DNA of 64,000 nt. Origin: Luteolibacter arcticus (lineage in GTDB: Bacteria; Verrucomicrobiota; Verrucomicrobiia; Verrucomicrobiales; Akkermansiaceae). Every line of letters starts with the position of its first letter. Positions within the stretch are counted from its first letter, which is position 1. Positions 1 to 7,245 of this stretch are shown one piece after another. The position numbers and the translations under genes were made by a program. Location of the stretch: assembly GCF_025950235.1 (NCBI RefSeq), contig NZ_JAPDDT010000001.1, positions 620,001 to 684,000 of the forward strand, in the 5' to 3' direction. The notes beneath the pieces are model-generated. The model searched no databases. It saw only the letters and a list, made by a program, of their open reading frames with translations, and had not been told where the DNA came from.

Positions 1-32
1 TGGACGCGGGGTGACTTTGGCGGCAGATACCC

Positions 33-55
33 AATGCCCCGCAGCGCGGGGCATT
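33..55. terminator. Strong GC hairpin at left edge
   Basis: A perfect 10-bp stem (AATGCCCCGC with GCGGGGCATT) closes a 3-nt AGC loop and is followed by two further T residues. It reads like an intrinsic terminator of a gene lying left of the window. It also sits 27 nt upstream of the next start codon, so a 5'-leader structure is the alternative. Confidence 0.55.
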
Positions 56-81
56 TTCACCTACCGACCCAAGTCACCATC

Positions 82-507
82 ATGGACATTCAAATCGCCA
101 CTCTTTGCGACTTCGCCGCAGACTATAACGGCAAGCTCGTCATTTCCGGCACCTTCGACACTCTTGCCGCACGCCAGCTTCCGGTCGTCCACCCGAGCTG
201 CAGCCTCGCTCTCCGCTTCTGCTTCACCCCGGAAGATTCCGGCCGTCACAAGCTCTCCATCAACATCATCAATGAAGATGGCGAGTCGCTCGACCCGAAG
301 AACATGCCCATCGAACCCGAGTTCGAAGTGCAGCTTCCAGCGGGCGTTCCCTTCCTGACCCGCAACGTGATCCTGAACCTTCAGGGCCTGCAGTTCCCGA
401 AGGGCGGCATCTACTCGATCGACCTCGGCTGCGACGGCGAATTGCTGATGCGCCTGCCGCTCCGCATCGTTCAGGTCCAGGCTCAGCAGGCTGAACCCGT
501 TGCCTGA
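82..507 (+). CDS. DUF6941 family protein
   Basis: This gene encodes a small soluble protein of 141 residues with no signal peptide and no membrane segment. The start is placed at the ATG opening MDIQIATLCDFA because that is where the conserved N-terminus of the family begins; an upstream in-frame ATG inside the hairpin at 33-55 would add an unconserved leader. The opening 'D.ATLCDFAADYNGKL..SGTFDTL' and the later beta-rich pattern with 'RNVILNLQGL.FP.GG.YS' fit the DUF6941 family as I remember it. The family's biochemical role is not known. The stop overlaps the proposed TTG start of the following SDR gene by 8 nt, so the two may be co-translated. Confidence 0.7.
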   Translation: MDIQIATLCDFAADYNGKLVISGTFDTLAARQLPVVHPSCSLALRFCFTPEDSGRHKLSINIINEDGESLDPKNMPIEPEFEVQLPAGVPFLTRNVILNLQGLQFPKGGIYSIDLGCDGELLMRLPLRIVQVQAQQAEPVA

Positions 508-1315
508 AAACGAAAACGTGTCGTTGACCCGTTACTCCTGTGCCCTGGTGTCCGGCGCTTCCGCCGGCATCGGGGCCGAGTTCGCCCGCCAGCTCGCGCC
601 GCATTGCGAAACGCTGGTGATCATCGCCCGCCGTGCGGAGCGCTTGGTCGAGCTGGCCGGCGAGCTCGAAAGGGAGCATCCCGGCCTGCGGGTAATGCCG
701 CTGGAGGCGGATCTCACAGATCCGAATGCGCGGCTGCAGGCCGTGGGCCATCTACTTTCCAAGGGACTCGTTCCCGATCTGCTGGTGAACAATGCCGGCA
801 TGGGGGACTACGGCGAGTTCGTCACCTCCGACTGGATGAAGGTCGAGGCGATGCTCCGCTTGAATGTGGAGGCGCTGACCCATCTCACCCATGCCTTGCT
901 GCCATCGATGATCGAACGGAAGAGCGGGGCGATTCTCAATGTCAGTTCCCTGGCGAGCCTGCTGCCGATTCCGGACTTCGCGGTCTATGCCGCGACCAAA
1001 GCCTATGTCAGCAGCTTTTCCGAGGCATTGCGCATCGAGGTGCGTGACCACGGCATCCGAGTGATGGCGCTTTGCCCGGGCCCGGTGCACACGGAATTCG
1101 GCGAGATCGCCGGACGTCAACCCGGCGCCGATTTCGGTGCGCGGGAGTGGTTCTACGTGCCACAGGAGCAAGTGGTGCGTGAGGGATTGGCCGGTCTGGA
1201 TTGCGACCGGCCGCGCGTTTATCCCGGTTGGAAGGTTGCTGCCGCCGCGGTGGGGATTTCGCTGCTGCCACTGGCGATTATCCGGCTGGTGATGAGCACG
1301 AGACCTCGGAAGTGA
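500..1315 (+). CDS. Short-chain dehydrogenase/reductase
   Basis: This is a classical SDR of 271 residues, expected to be an NAD(P)-dependent oxidoreductase of unknown substrate. Visible hallmarks are the Rossmann glycine motif in VSGASAGIGAEFARQL, the NNAG motif, the catalytic Ser in NVSSLAS and the YAATK active-site Tyr/Lys. The last 20 residues are hydrophobic (AAAAVGISLLPLAIIRLVM), suggesting a C-terminal membrane anchor as in several acyl- or steroid-type SDRs. The open frame begins with TTG at 500, overlapping the previous stop; GTG at 518 is an equally possible start, and neither has a clear Shine-Dalgarno sequence. Confidence 0.85.
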   Translation: MPENENVSLTRYSCALVSGASAGIGAEFARQLAPHCETLVIIARRAERLVELAGELEREHPGLRVMPLEADLTDPNARLQAVGHLLSKGLVPDLLVNNAGMGDYGEFVTSDWMKVEAMLRLNVEALTHLTHALLPSMIERKSGAILNVSSLASLLPIPDFAVYAATKAYVSSFSEALRIEVRDHGIRVMALCPGPVHTEFGEIAGRQPGADFGAREWFYVPQEQVVREGLAGLDCDRPRVYPGWKVAAAAVGISLLPLAIIRLVMSTRPRK

Positions 1316-1351
1316 GCGTGTGAGGTGAAGGGCTAGGTGGGGTCCTGCGAA

Positions 1352-1380
1352 ATAGGGCCCATGGGACGTATGGGACCTAT
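1352..1380. repeat. 29-bp imperfect palindrome, copy A
   Basis: The outer arms ATAGGGCCC and GGGACCTAT pair with one mismatch. In reverse complement the element matches the one at 5823-5851 over 29 bp with 5 mismatches. It lies between the 3' ends of the SDR gene and the convergent feo operon, where a hairpin could serve as a terminator for both strands. Confidence 0.7.
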
Positions 1381-1400
1381 CCTGACCTCCTCGGGCGCGC

Positions 1401-1529
1401 CTACTTCCCGCAGCCGCAGTCGTGGCCGCAGCCTTTCTTTTTCTTTCCGCCGCCGGTTGCCTTGCGGGCCAGGAACACGGTTGCCAACAGCACGACGGCC
1501 ACGGTCGCCCAGGTTTGCCAATCGTTCAT
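1401..1529 (-). CDS. FeoB-associated Cys-rich membrane protein
   Basis: A 42-residue protein is encoded immediately after feoB, its ATG 1 nt beyond the feoB stop. Residues 5-20 form one membrane segment (QTWATVAVVLLATVFL). It is followed by a basic stretch (RKATGGGKKKKG) and a Cys/His tail CGHDCGCGK. This architecture matches the short FeoB-associated Cys-rich proteins (Pfam 'FeoB_associated', Attachment-type FeoC substitute) that follow feoB in many anaerobes and Bacteroidetes. The Cys/His tail could bind Fe(II) or stabilise FeoB, but that is inference. It is easily missed because of its size. Confidence 0.8.
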   Translation of the reverse strand: MNDWQTWATVAVVLLATVFLARKATGGGKKKKGCGHDCGCGK

Positions 1530-1530
1530 C

Positions 1531-3396
1531 TCAGAGGAACATAGAGGTGATCTGGAACACCGCAAACGCGGCCACCCAGGCGAAGACGCTCATGAAAACC
1601 AACTGCCCGACCGCCCACTTCCACGATCCCGCTTCGCGGGCGACCACTGCCGAAGTCGGCAGGCATTGCAGGGCATAGATGTAGAAAACGATCAGGCCCA
1701 GCAGCGCGGGCAGGGTAAACATCTTCCGGCCGTCCGGCCAGGTCGCCGCGGCGAGGGTGGTCTGCAGACGGTTCAGCGTTTCATCCTCGTCCTCGCTTTC
1801 CTCAACGTGGAATAGCTGGGTCATCGAGCCGACGAAGGCCTCGCGTGCCGCGAAGGAAGTCAGGATCGCCGTGCCCGCCCGTCCGTCGAGGCCGAGCGGC
1901 TTCACCAGTGGCTCCACCACCGCACCAACCCGGCCCATCGCACTGTGGGCGAGCTTTTCACCGGGGTCTTCCGACTCAGATTTCGGATAAGTTTTCATTG
2001 CCCACAGGATGATGAAAATCGCCAGCAAGATGGTGCCGGCACTCTTCAAGAAGGCTCCGGCGCGTCCGGCCACGTGGCGGAAAATGTAGCGCCACTGGGG
2101 TGCGCGGTAGGGCGGAAGTTCCAGCAGGAAATGGGAGGGCGTCTTATCCTCGCCAAGCCGACCGCGGAGGATGCGCGCGACCACCAGCGCGGTGATCGTA
2201 CCCGTCACGTAGATGGCCGAAAAGACCAGTGCCTTCTGTAGCCCGGTCATGTCCGAAAGCAAAAGGGGGACGAGCGTCAGATAAACTGGCAGCCGCGCCG
2301 AGCAACTCATCCATGGCGCGACGAAAATCGTCACGAGTCGCTCCTTTGCTGAGTCAATCGTGCGGGTCGCCATGACGCCGGGAATGGCGCAGGCATACGA
2401 GCTTAAAAGGGGCAGGAAGGCCTTGCCGCTCATACCCGCCTTCGCCATCACGCCATCCATCAGGAACGCGGCACGCGCCATGTAGCCTGAGCTTTCCAGC
2501 AGGCCGATGAAGAAGAACAGCAGCACGATCTGCGGCAAGAAGACGAGCACGCCTTCGCCCACGCCGGTGACAATCCCGTCTGCCAGCAGCGAGCGGAAGT
2601 CGCCCTCGCTCATCGAGGCATTGACCCAGTCACGCACCACGCCGGTGCCGTCCTCGATCCAGCCCATCGGGATTTCGGCAATGGAAAAGATCGTCCAGAA
2701 AATGCCGATCATGATCGCCGCAAAGGCGAGCCATCCGCAGAACGGGTGCAGCAACCAGGCATCGAGCTTATCGGAAAGCGTCGCGGTGTGAGTGTCCGGC
2801 CGGCGCGCGGCGATCTCGCAAATTTGCAACGCGCGTGTCTGCCGCTCTTCCGCGGTCCATCCCGGTGAGGCCGGGTGGGGGAAGGGGTGTCGCAGCGCTT
2901 GTTTCAGTTCCACGATGCCCTTGCCGGCATTCGCCTGGATCGGCACCACCGGTACGCCGCCGAGTTCCTCGGAGAGCTTCTGTGGATCGAGCCGCAGGCC
3001 GGCCTTTTCCGCGACGTCCACCATGTTCAGGGCGATGACGACGGGCAGGCCGAGTTCGATCACCTGCATCGCCAGCACCAGATGGCGCTCCAGATTCGAG
3101 GCATCGACCACGCAGACGACCAGATCCGGCCGCGCTTCACCCTCGATCTCGCCGAGCAGCGTCTTGCGGGCGATCTGCTGGTCCGGGCTGCCACCGTCGA
3201 GCGCGTAGCAGCCGGGGAGATCGACCAGCCGGAGCTTGTTGCCGTGCGGGGTGAAGAACTCCCCGCTTTTGCGCTCTACCGTGACGCCGGCGTAGTTGCC
3301 GACCTGCTGGTTGGCACCGGTGAGGGCGTTGAAGAGCGTGGTTTTCCCGGCGTTGGGGTTGCCGGCGAGGGCGACGGTTTCAAGGGAACCGGACAT
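1531..3396 (-). CDS. feoB: Ferrous iron transporter FeoB
   Basis: FeoB is the inner-membrane Fe(II) permease with an N-terminal G domain. This 621-residue copy shows the G1 loop GNPNAGKTT near residue 12, the GNYAGVTVE switch region, DLPG (G3) and NMVD (G4). Two Gate regions follow, with motifs such as FLPLLSSYACAIPGVMATR and SFAAREAFVGSM. It is on the short side for the family, with little linker after the G domain. The start is the ATG at 3396; an upstream in-frame extension would overlap feoA and carries no conserved residues. It lies 11 nt after feoA and is followed by the 42-residue Cys-rich protein, so the three form one operon. Confidence 0.96.
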   Translation of the reverse strand: MSGSLETVALAGNPNAGKTTLFNALTGANQQVGNYAGVTVERKSGEFFTPHGNKLRLVDLPGCYALDGGSPDQQIARKTLLGEIEGEARPDLVVCVVDASNLERHLVLAMQVIELGLPVVIALNMVDVAEKAGLRLDPQKLSEELGGVPVVPIQANAGKGIVELKQALRHPFPHPASPGWTAEERQTRALQICEIAARRPDTHTATLSDKLDAWLLHPFCGWLAFAAIMIGIFWTIFSIAEIPMGWIEDGTGVVRDWVNASMSEGDFRSLLADGIVTGVGEGVLVFLPQIVLLFFFIGLLESSGYMARAAFLMDGVMAKAGMSGKAFLPLLSSYACAIPGVMATRTIDSAKERLVTIFVAPWMSCSARLPVYLTLVPLLLSDMTGLQKALVFSAIYVTGTITALVVARILRGRLGEDKTPSHFLLELPPYRAPQWRYIFRHVAGRAGAFLKSAGTILLAIFIILWAMKTYPKSESEDPGEKLAHSAMGRVGAVVEPLVKPLGLDGRAGTAILTSFAAREAFVGSMTQLFHVEESEDEDETLNRLQTTLAAATWPDGRKMFTLPALLGLIVFYIYALQCLPTSAVVAREAGSWKWAVGQLVFMSVFAWVAAFAVFQITSMFL

Positions 3397-3407
3397 CGTA
3401 AAATCAA

Positions 3408-3659
3408 TCAGGCGACGGCGACCATCACCTGGCTGGCCAGCTCGCGGCTGAGCGCGAGCCGGGTTCCGCACACGGAACAGATCAAATTGCGGCCATCGGC
3501 CAGCTTGCGGACTTGCAGGGTTTCGCAGAAGCCCAGCTTGCGGAGCTGCTCACAGGCCGGCCCGTTGAGGAACTTGATCTGGAAATCACACCCCACCTTG
3601 GCCTGGCTCAAACTGAGCAGGCTGTCGGTCTCCAATTCATTGGCCTTCGCAAGCGCCAT
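3408..3659 (-). CDS. feoA: Ferrous iron transport protein FeoA
   Basis: This is an 83-residue cytosolic SH3-like FeoA protein that assists FeoB in Fe(II) uptake. The pattern LLSLSQAKVGCDFQIKFLNG, then LRKLGFCETLQVRKL and ALSRELASQVMV, follows the family: GxxxxIxxl, Rl..lGf.pG, and the C-terminal aLr..eA..I motif. It contains three extra cysteines, including a CSVC pair, which is unusual for FeoA and might bind metal. It is the first gene of the feo operon. The 134-bp divergent region to the next gene holds the promoter; I could not identify a convincing Fur or DtxR box. Confidence 0.9.
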   Translation of the reverse strand: MALAKANELETDSLLSLSQAKVGCDFQIKFLNGPACEQLRKLGFCETLQVRKLADGRNLICSVCGTRLALSRELASQVMVAVA

Positions 3660-3793
3660 CGCTGTCTAGATTCCTGCAATTGAGATGGATTTGCAACAGC
3701 ATTTCCCGCATTTGTCACGGTCTCGTCAGAATCGACCTTCCCGACACCGACGCTTTGGCGAGCTTGGGATTTCAAACCTCCGAAATCGCGTTC

Positions 3794-4315
3794 ATGCTCA
3801 AGGGCATGGAGCCACCCGCCGACTCCCAATTCGAAGTGGCAAAAATTCCGCTCGGGGTTCGGCTGACGATTTGGTTCCTGCGGGGATTCTTCATCCTCAT
3901 GATATTCCCGCTACTGGGATCCGGCTTCGCGGCCTTCATGACTCTGATCTCTGGAGCCGTCTCGGAGTCGCCCGCTGGCGAGGCGATCATCCTCGGCGTG
4001 ATTGGCTTGGGGAGTTTCGTGGTGACGCTGACCATGACCAACGGGGCGGTCTGGCTGGACGGCCACTTGAGCCGCACTTCACGTCCCTTCGCATCCGCCG
4101 GAGGGCAGACGCGGCCGATGCACCCGGCCCGGCAACTGTTTCTTCCCCCCACGACCATCGTGGTGCTCTATGGCTCTGCCGCCGTGGCGCTGTGGATTCC
4201 CGACCATCTGGATGCGGAGCCGGAGCGCAACTTCATCTGGCCTGTCGTGTGGATTGGCGTGGCGGTGGCGGCCACGTTCCTGAGGCGTTACTTGAAGGCG
4301 AAATTCCCCGGGTAG
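3794..4315 (+). CDS. Integral membrane protein of unknown function
   Basis: I do not recognise the family. The 173-residue protein has about four hydrophobic segments: around residues 20-45 (TIWFLRGFFILMIFPLLGSGF), 60-80 (AIILGVIGLGSFVVTLTM), 115-132 and 145-160. A soluble loop containing the WLDGHLSRTSRP stretch separates segments two and three. The start is chosen at ATG 3794, because the sequence upstream (from 3680) looks non-coding; ATG 3806 is an alternative. A second long frame over the same DNA (3685-4323) lacks hydrophobic periodicity and is rejected. Expression is divergent from the feo operon. Confidence 0.7.
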   Translation: MLKGMEPPADSQFEVAKIPLGVRLTIWFLRGFFILMIFPLLGSGFAAFMTLISGAVSESPAGEAIILGVIGLGSFVVTLTMTNGAVWLDGHLSRTSRPFASAGGQTRPMHPARQLFLPPTTIVVLYGSAAVALWIPDHLDAEPERNFIWPVVWIGVAVAATFLRRYLKAKFPG

Positions 4316-4346
4316 GGAACTGACTGCTGACGTGGACGGACTGACC

Positions 4347-5747
4347 CTAGAACCGGAAGTAGCGGCTCGCGTTTCCGCTGCACACGTCGGCCACCAATTT
4401 CGACAGGGCTTCGAAGTCGTCCGGCAGTTCGCCGCGGTCGGCTTCGCTGCCGATCAGGTTGCAGAGGATACGGCGGAAATACTCGTGGCGAGGGAAGGAC
4501 AGGAACGACCGCGAGTCGGTGAGCATGCCGACGAAGCGCGAGAGCAGGCCGGTGGAGGATAGCGCGTTGAGCTGGAGTTCCATGCCGTCCTTCTGATCGA
4601 GGAACCACCAGCCGCTGCCGAACTGGATCTTGCCCGCCACGGTGCCGTCCTGGAAGGCCCCGGTCATCGCGGCGAAGAGGTAATTGTCGCGCGGATTGAT
4701 GTTGTAGAGGATGACCTGCGGAAGGCTGCCTTGTTGGGCGAGCGTGCCGAGGTAAGTGATCAGCGCCGCGCCCTGGCGTTCGTCGCCGATGGTGTCGAAG
4801 CCGGCATCCGGGCCGAGCAGGTCGAACATCCGCGGATTGACGTTGCGGAAGGGGCCGAGGTGAAGCTGCTTGGTCCAACCCTTCGCCGCATCCTGCTGGC
4901 CAAAGAAGACCATCAAGAAGAAGGTGAACTTCTCCTTCTCCTCCGCCGTGACCGGCAGGCCGCGCCGGGCCTTGTCGAAGATGATGGAGGCATCCGCGTC
5001 GTCGCAGGGCAGCGCGGGGCAGCGCTCGAGTCCATGATCGGATAGCCGGCAGCCGGCCGCGTGGAAGTCATCGTGGCGCTTTTGCAAGGCCTGCAACAGG
5101 TCGGAGACGTGATGGATGCTCGTGTCGGTGATTTCCTCGAGCTTCTCGATCCACGCGTTGAACGCCTTCGGCTGATCGACCGCGAACGCCTTGTCGGGAC
5201 GGAAGGTCGGCAGCACCTTGGTCCTCAACGGGCTGAAGGCGATCGTCTCGTGATGATCCAGCGGATCCGCCGGATCGTCGGTGGTGCCGACCATGGTCAC
5301 CCGGAACTTTTCCAAGATGCCGTGGACGCAGAAGTCCGGCTCAGCGAGGCGCGAGTTGGCCTTATCCCAAATCTCGTCGGCGGTCGCCGGGCTCAGCAAC
5401 GTATCGATCCCAAAGTAGCGGCGCAGCTCAAGGTGCGTCCAGTGGTGGATTGGATTGCGCAAGGTGTAGGGCACGGTCTCCGCCCATGCCTGAAACTTCT
5501 CTCGCGGCGATGCGGCACCGGTAATGTATTCCTCGTCGACGCCATTGGCGCGTAGGAGACGCCACTTGTAATGGTCGCCGCCCAGCCAGATGTCGGCGAG
5601 GTTCTCCCAGCGGTGGTTGGTGGCGATCTCCTTCGGCGAAAGGTGGCAGTGGTAGTCGTAGATCGGCTGGTCCTTCGCCACTTCATGGAACAGACGGCGG
5701 GCGGTCGGCGAGTGGAGGAGGAACGATTCGTCGTCGAGATAGGCCAT
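4347..5747 (-). CDS. uxaC: Uronate (glucuronate) isomerase
   Basis: This enzyme interconverts D-glucuronate/D-fructuronate and D-galacturonate/D-tagaturonate (EC 5.3.1.12) in the cytosolic hexuronate pathway. The 466-residue length is normal. Family signatures include FLLHSPTARRLFHE at the N-terminus, the metal-binding YDYHCHLSPKEIA (HxH), WKWRLLRANGV-like HYKWRLLRANGV, the TTDDPADPL box, SDHGLE, and near the C-terminus MLTDSRSFLSFPRHEYFRR. No other hexuronate gene is adjacent. It lies downstream of moaE on the same strand, separated by about 100 bp that contain palindromic copy B, so it is probably a separate transcription unit. Confidence 0.95.
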   Translation of the reverse strand: MAYLDDESFLLHSPTARRLFHEVAKDQPIYDYHCHLSPKEIATNHRWENLADIWLGGDHYKWRLLRANGVDEEYITGAASPREKFQAWAETVPYTLRNPIHHWTHLELRRYFGIDTLLSPATADEIWDKANSRLAEPDFCVHGILEKFRVTMVGTTDDPADPLDHHETIAFSPLRTKVLPTFRPDKAFAVDQPKAFNAWIEKLEEITDTSIHHVSDLLQALQKRHDDFHAAGCRLSDHGLERCPALPCDDADASIIFDKARRGLPVTAEEKEKFTFFLMVFFGQQDAAKGWTKQLHLGPFRNVNPRMFDLLGPDAGFDTIGDERQGAALITYLGTLAQQGSLPQVILYNINPRDNYLFAAMTGAFQDGTVAGKIQFGSGWWFLDQKDGMELQLNALSSTGLLSRFVGMLTDSRSFLSFPRHEYFRRILCNLIGSEADRGELPDDFEALSKLVADVCSGNASRYFRF

Positions 5748-5822
5748 GGCAATGCGCGAACCATGGCAGGATGCCCGATCCCGGCAAGGCGATCCTTGCC
5801 AGAGTTGTCATACAGGCAGGGA

Positions 5823-5851
5823 ATAGGTCCCGTGGGTCCCATGGGACCTAT
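5823..5851. repeat. 29-bp imperfect palindrome, copy B
   Basis: ATAGGTCCC and GGGACCTAT form a perfect 9-bp stem around an 11-nt GTGGGTCCCAT loop, with an internal GGTCCCATGGGACC palindrome as an alternative fold. It is related to copy A at 1352-1380. Lying just beyond the moaE stop, it could end the moe/moa transcript before uxaC. Confidence 0.7.
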
Positions 5852-5853
5852 AC

Positions 5854-6336
5854 TCACCCGTGGCGGGCATGGTGGACCTGCCCGTGGCCGTGATCGTGGT
5901 GATGCCGATGCCCGGCCTCGTGGCAATGGTCGCAGCGGACCCAGCCGGAGGTGCCATCGGCGAAGTGTTCCTTTTTCCAGATCGGCACCCGGAACTTCAC
6001 CTCGTCGATGATATAGCGGCAGGCATCAAAGGCGGCGTCGCGATGCGCGGCGGCGACGATCACCCCGACGGCCAGCTCGCCGATGGCCAGGCTGCCGACG
6101 CGATGTTGGCAGCGTGCATGGAGGATCTCGAAGCGCTCACGTGCCTCGTGGACGATACGGGTGCCCTCCTTCTCCGCCAAACTACGATAAGCCTCGTACT
6201 CGAGCGATAGCACGGCCTGCCCCTGGTGGTGATTCCGCACCCAGCCTTCGAAGGAACAGAAGCCGCCGGCCGCGGGATCGAGGATGCTTTCCCGCAGTGC
6301 GTGCGGATCGATGGGATCGGTGACAATGGCAAACAT
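5854..6336 (-). CDS. moaE: Molybdopterin synthase catalytic subunit MoaE with His-rich tail
   Basis: MoaE carries the active site that adds dithiolene sulfurs to precursor Z, taking sulfur from the MoaD thiocarboxylate. In 160 residues one sees FEGWVRNHHQGQAVLSLEYEAY, HRVG.L.IGE..VGVIVAAAHR, and the catalytic lysines in VKFRVPIWKKE, all typical. The domain core ends around residue 130. The remainder is a tail with 11 histidines in the last 24 residues (GHRHHHDHGHG and similar), which is not needed for catalysis and might bind metal. The gene follows the mobA-moaD fusion by 3 nt, placing both synthase subunits side by side. Confidence 0.94.
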   Translation of the reverse strand: MFAIVTDPIDPHALRESILDPAAGGFCSFEGWVRNHHQGQAVLSLEYEAYRSLAEKEGTRIVHEARERFEILHARCQHRVGSLAIGELAVGVIVAAAHRDAAFDACRYIIDEVKFRVPIWKKEHFADGTSGWVRCDHCHEAGHRHHHDHGHGQVHHARHG

Positions 6337-6339
6337 GGC

Positions 6340-7158
6340 TTAGCCTCCGGCGACGGGTGGGATGAAAACAATCTCGTCGCCATCGGAAATCAAGTCGTCC
6401 CACGTGCAGAAGTCGCCATTGCGGGCGGCGCGCAGGCTGCCGATTTCCAAGGGCAGGCGATGGCGGAACCGCAGCTCTTCGTAGAGTCCGGCGGGGGTGC
6501 AGGCGAGGGTCTCGACCTGCTCCTCATCGAGCCCGCGGGATTCGCGGAGCTTGGCGAAGTAGAGCACGTGCATGATTTTCGGCATCACACCGTGTTGCAG
6601 CTTGGCGAAGCACTCAGCGAGCTCTTGGGGCGTGTTGGCATTGTCGAGCGCCGCGGCGTGGGGCAACTCGAGCACCAGGGGGTCGAGCGATTCGAGGAAG
6701 CGCCGCGCGCAATGATCGCCACGGCCCAGCGCTTCGGCCGCCTGCGAAATACCAGAAACCTCGTAGATCGCGCAGAGCGGCTCGGGCCTGCCGTCGATGC
6801 GGTTGGCGAAGCAGGTCGCGCTACGATTTGGGTCACGATGCGAAAGCAGGTGAGTCACGGTTGTTTCATCCAGCAGGAACAGGTCGCAGCCGAGCACCAA
6901 CACCGGTCCGTCGGGCTTCCTTGCGTGGATGGCGGCCAGTGCCGCGAGCGGGCCGCCGCCGGCCACTTCATCGGTCACGACCGGCAGATCGACTGGAGGA
7001 GCGGAATCATCGCGCATCGAGAGGAAGACTTCGCCGCCAGTCAGCTTGGCGAGCCGCGCCAGCCAATCGATCTGGAGAATGCCATCCGGGCGCTCGATGG
7101 TGGCCTTGTCGCGGCCCATGCGCTGGCTCTTGCCGCCGATGAGGATTAGGGTGGTCAT
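6340..7158 (-). CDS. MobA-MoaD fusion: molybdenum cofactor guanylyltransferase plus sulfur carrier
   Basis: Two Moco proteins are joined in 272 residues. Residues 1 to about 190 are MobA-like, with the nucleotide-binding loop LIGGKSQRMGRDKA, the metal-binding LGCDLFLL segment and the C-terminal DNANTPQELAE. MobA attaches GMP to molybdopterin. Residues 192-272 are a complete MoaD ubiquitin-like sulfur carrier, starting MPKIMHVLYFAKLRE and ending VFIPPVAGG; the terminal Gly-Gly is the thiocarboxylate site. An internal ATG at the MoaD boundary could permit separate translation. The start at 7158 is chosen because GGKSQRMG must lie about 10 residues in. moaE follows after 3 nt. Confidence 0.9.
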   Translation of the reverse strand: MTTLILIGGKSQRMGRDKATIERPDGILQIDWLARLAKLTGGEVFLSMRDDSAPPVDLPVVTDEVAGGGPLAALAAIHARKPDGPVLVLGCDLFLLDETTVTHLLSHRDPNRSATCFANRIDGRPEPLCAIYEVSGISQAAEALGRGDHCARRFLESLDPLVLELPHAAALDNANTPQELAECFAKLQHGVMPKIMHVLYFAKLRESRGLDEEQVETLACTPAGLYEELRFRHRLPLEIGSLRAARNGDFCTWDDLISDGDEIVFIPPVAGG

Positions 7159-7172
7159 TTGCAGAAAATGGA

Positions 7173-7241
7173 ACCGCCAAGACGCCAAGTTCGCCAAGTG
7201 TAGGCTTTCTCAAAACTTGGCGAACTTTGCGGCTTGGCGGT
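7173..7241. repeat. Long inverted repeat between moaC and mobA-moaD
   Basis: The left arm (7173-7199) and right arm (7215-7241) are 27 bp each and complementary at 25 of 27 positions, with a 15-nt loop. Each arm contains phased CGCCAAG/CTTGGCG units. It nearly fills the 87-bp gap between the moaC stop and the mobA-moaD start. The form is that of a REP- or MITE-like palindromic element. In the transcript it would be a very stable hairpin that could stop, stabilise or uncouple expression within the operon. Confidence 0.8.
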
Positions 7242-7245
7242 CAAT

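Noticed and set aside
3660-3793. Fur box upstream of feoA
   Set aside because: TGCAATTGAGATGGATTTGCA in this gap is weakly palindromic but does not resemble the Fur or DtxR consensus well enough.
3685-4323. Second plus-strand frame overlapping the membrane protein at 3794
   Set aside because: It lacks the hydrophobic segments that the other frame shows and is full of Arg/His/Gly runs typical of a shifted frame.
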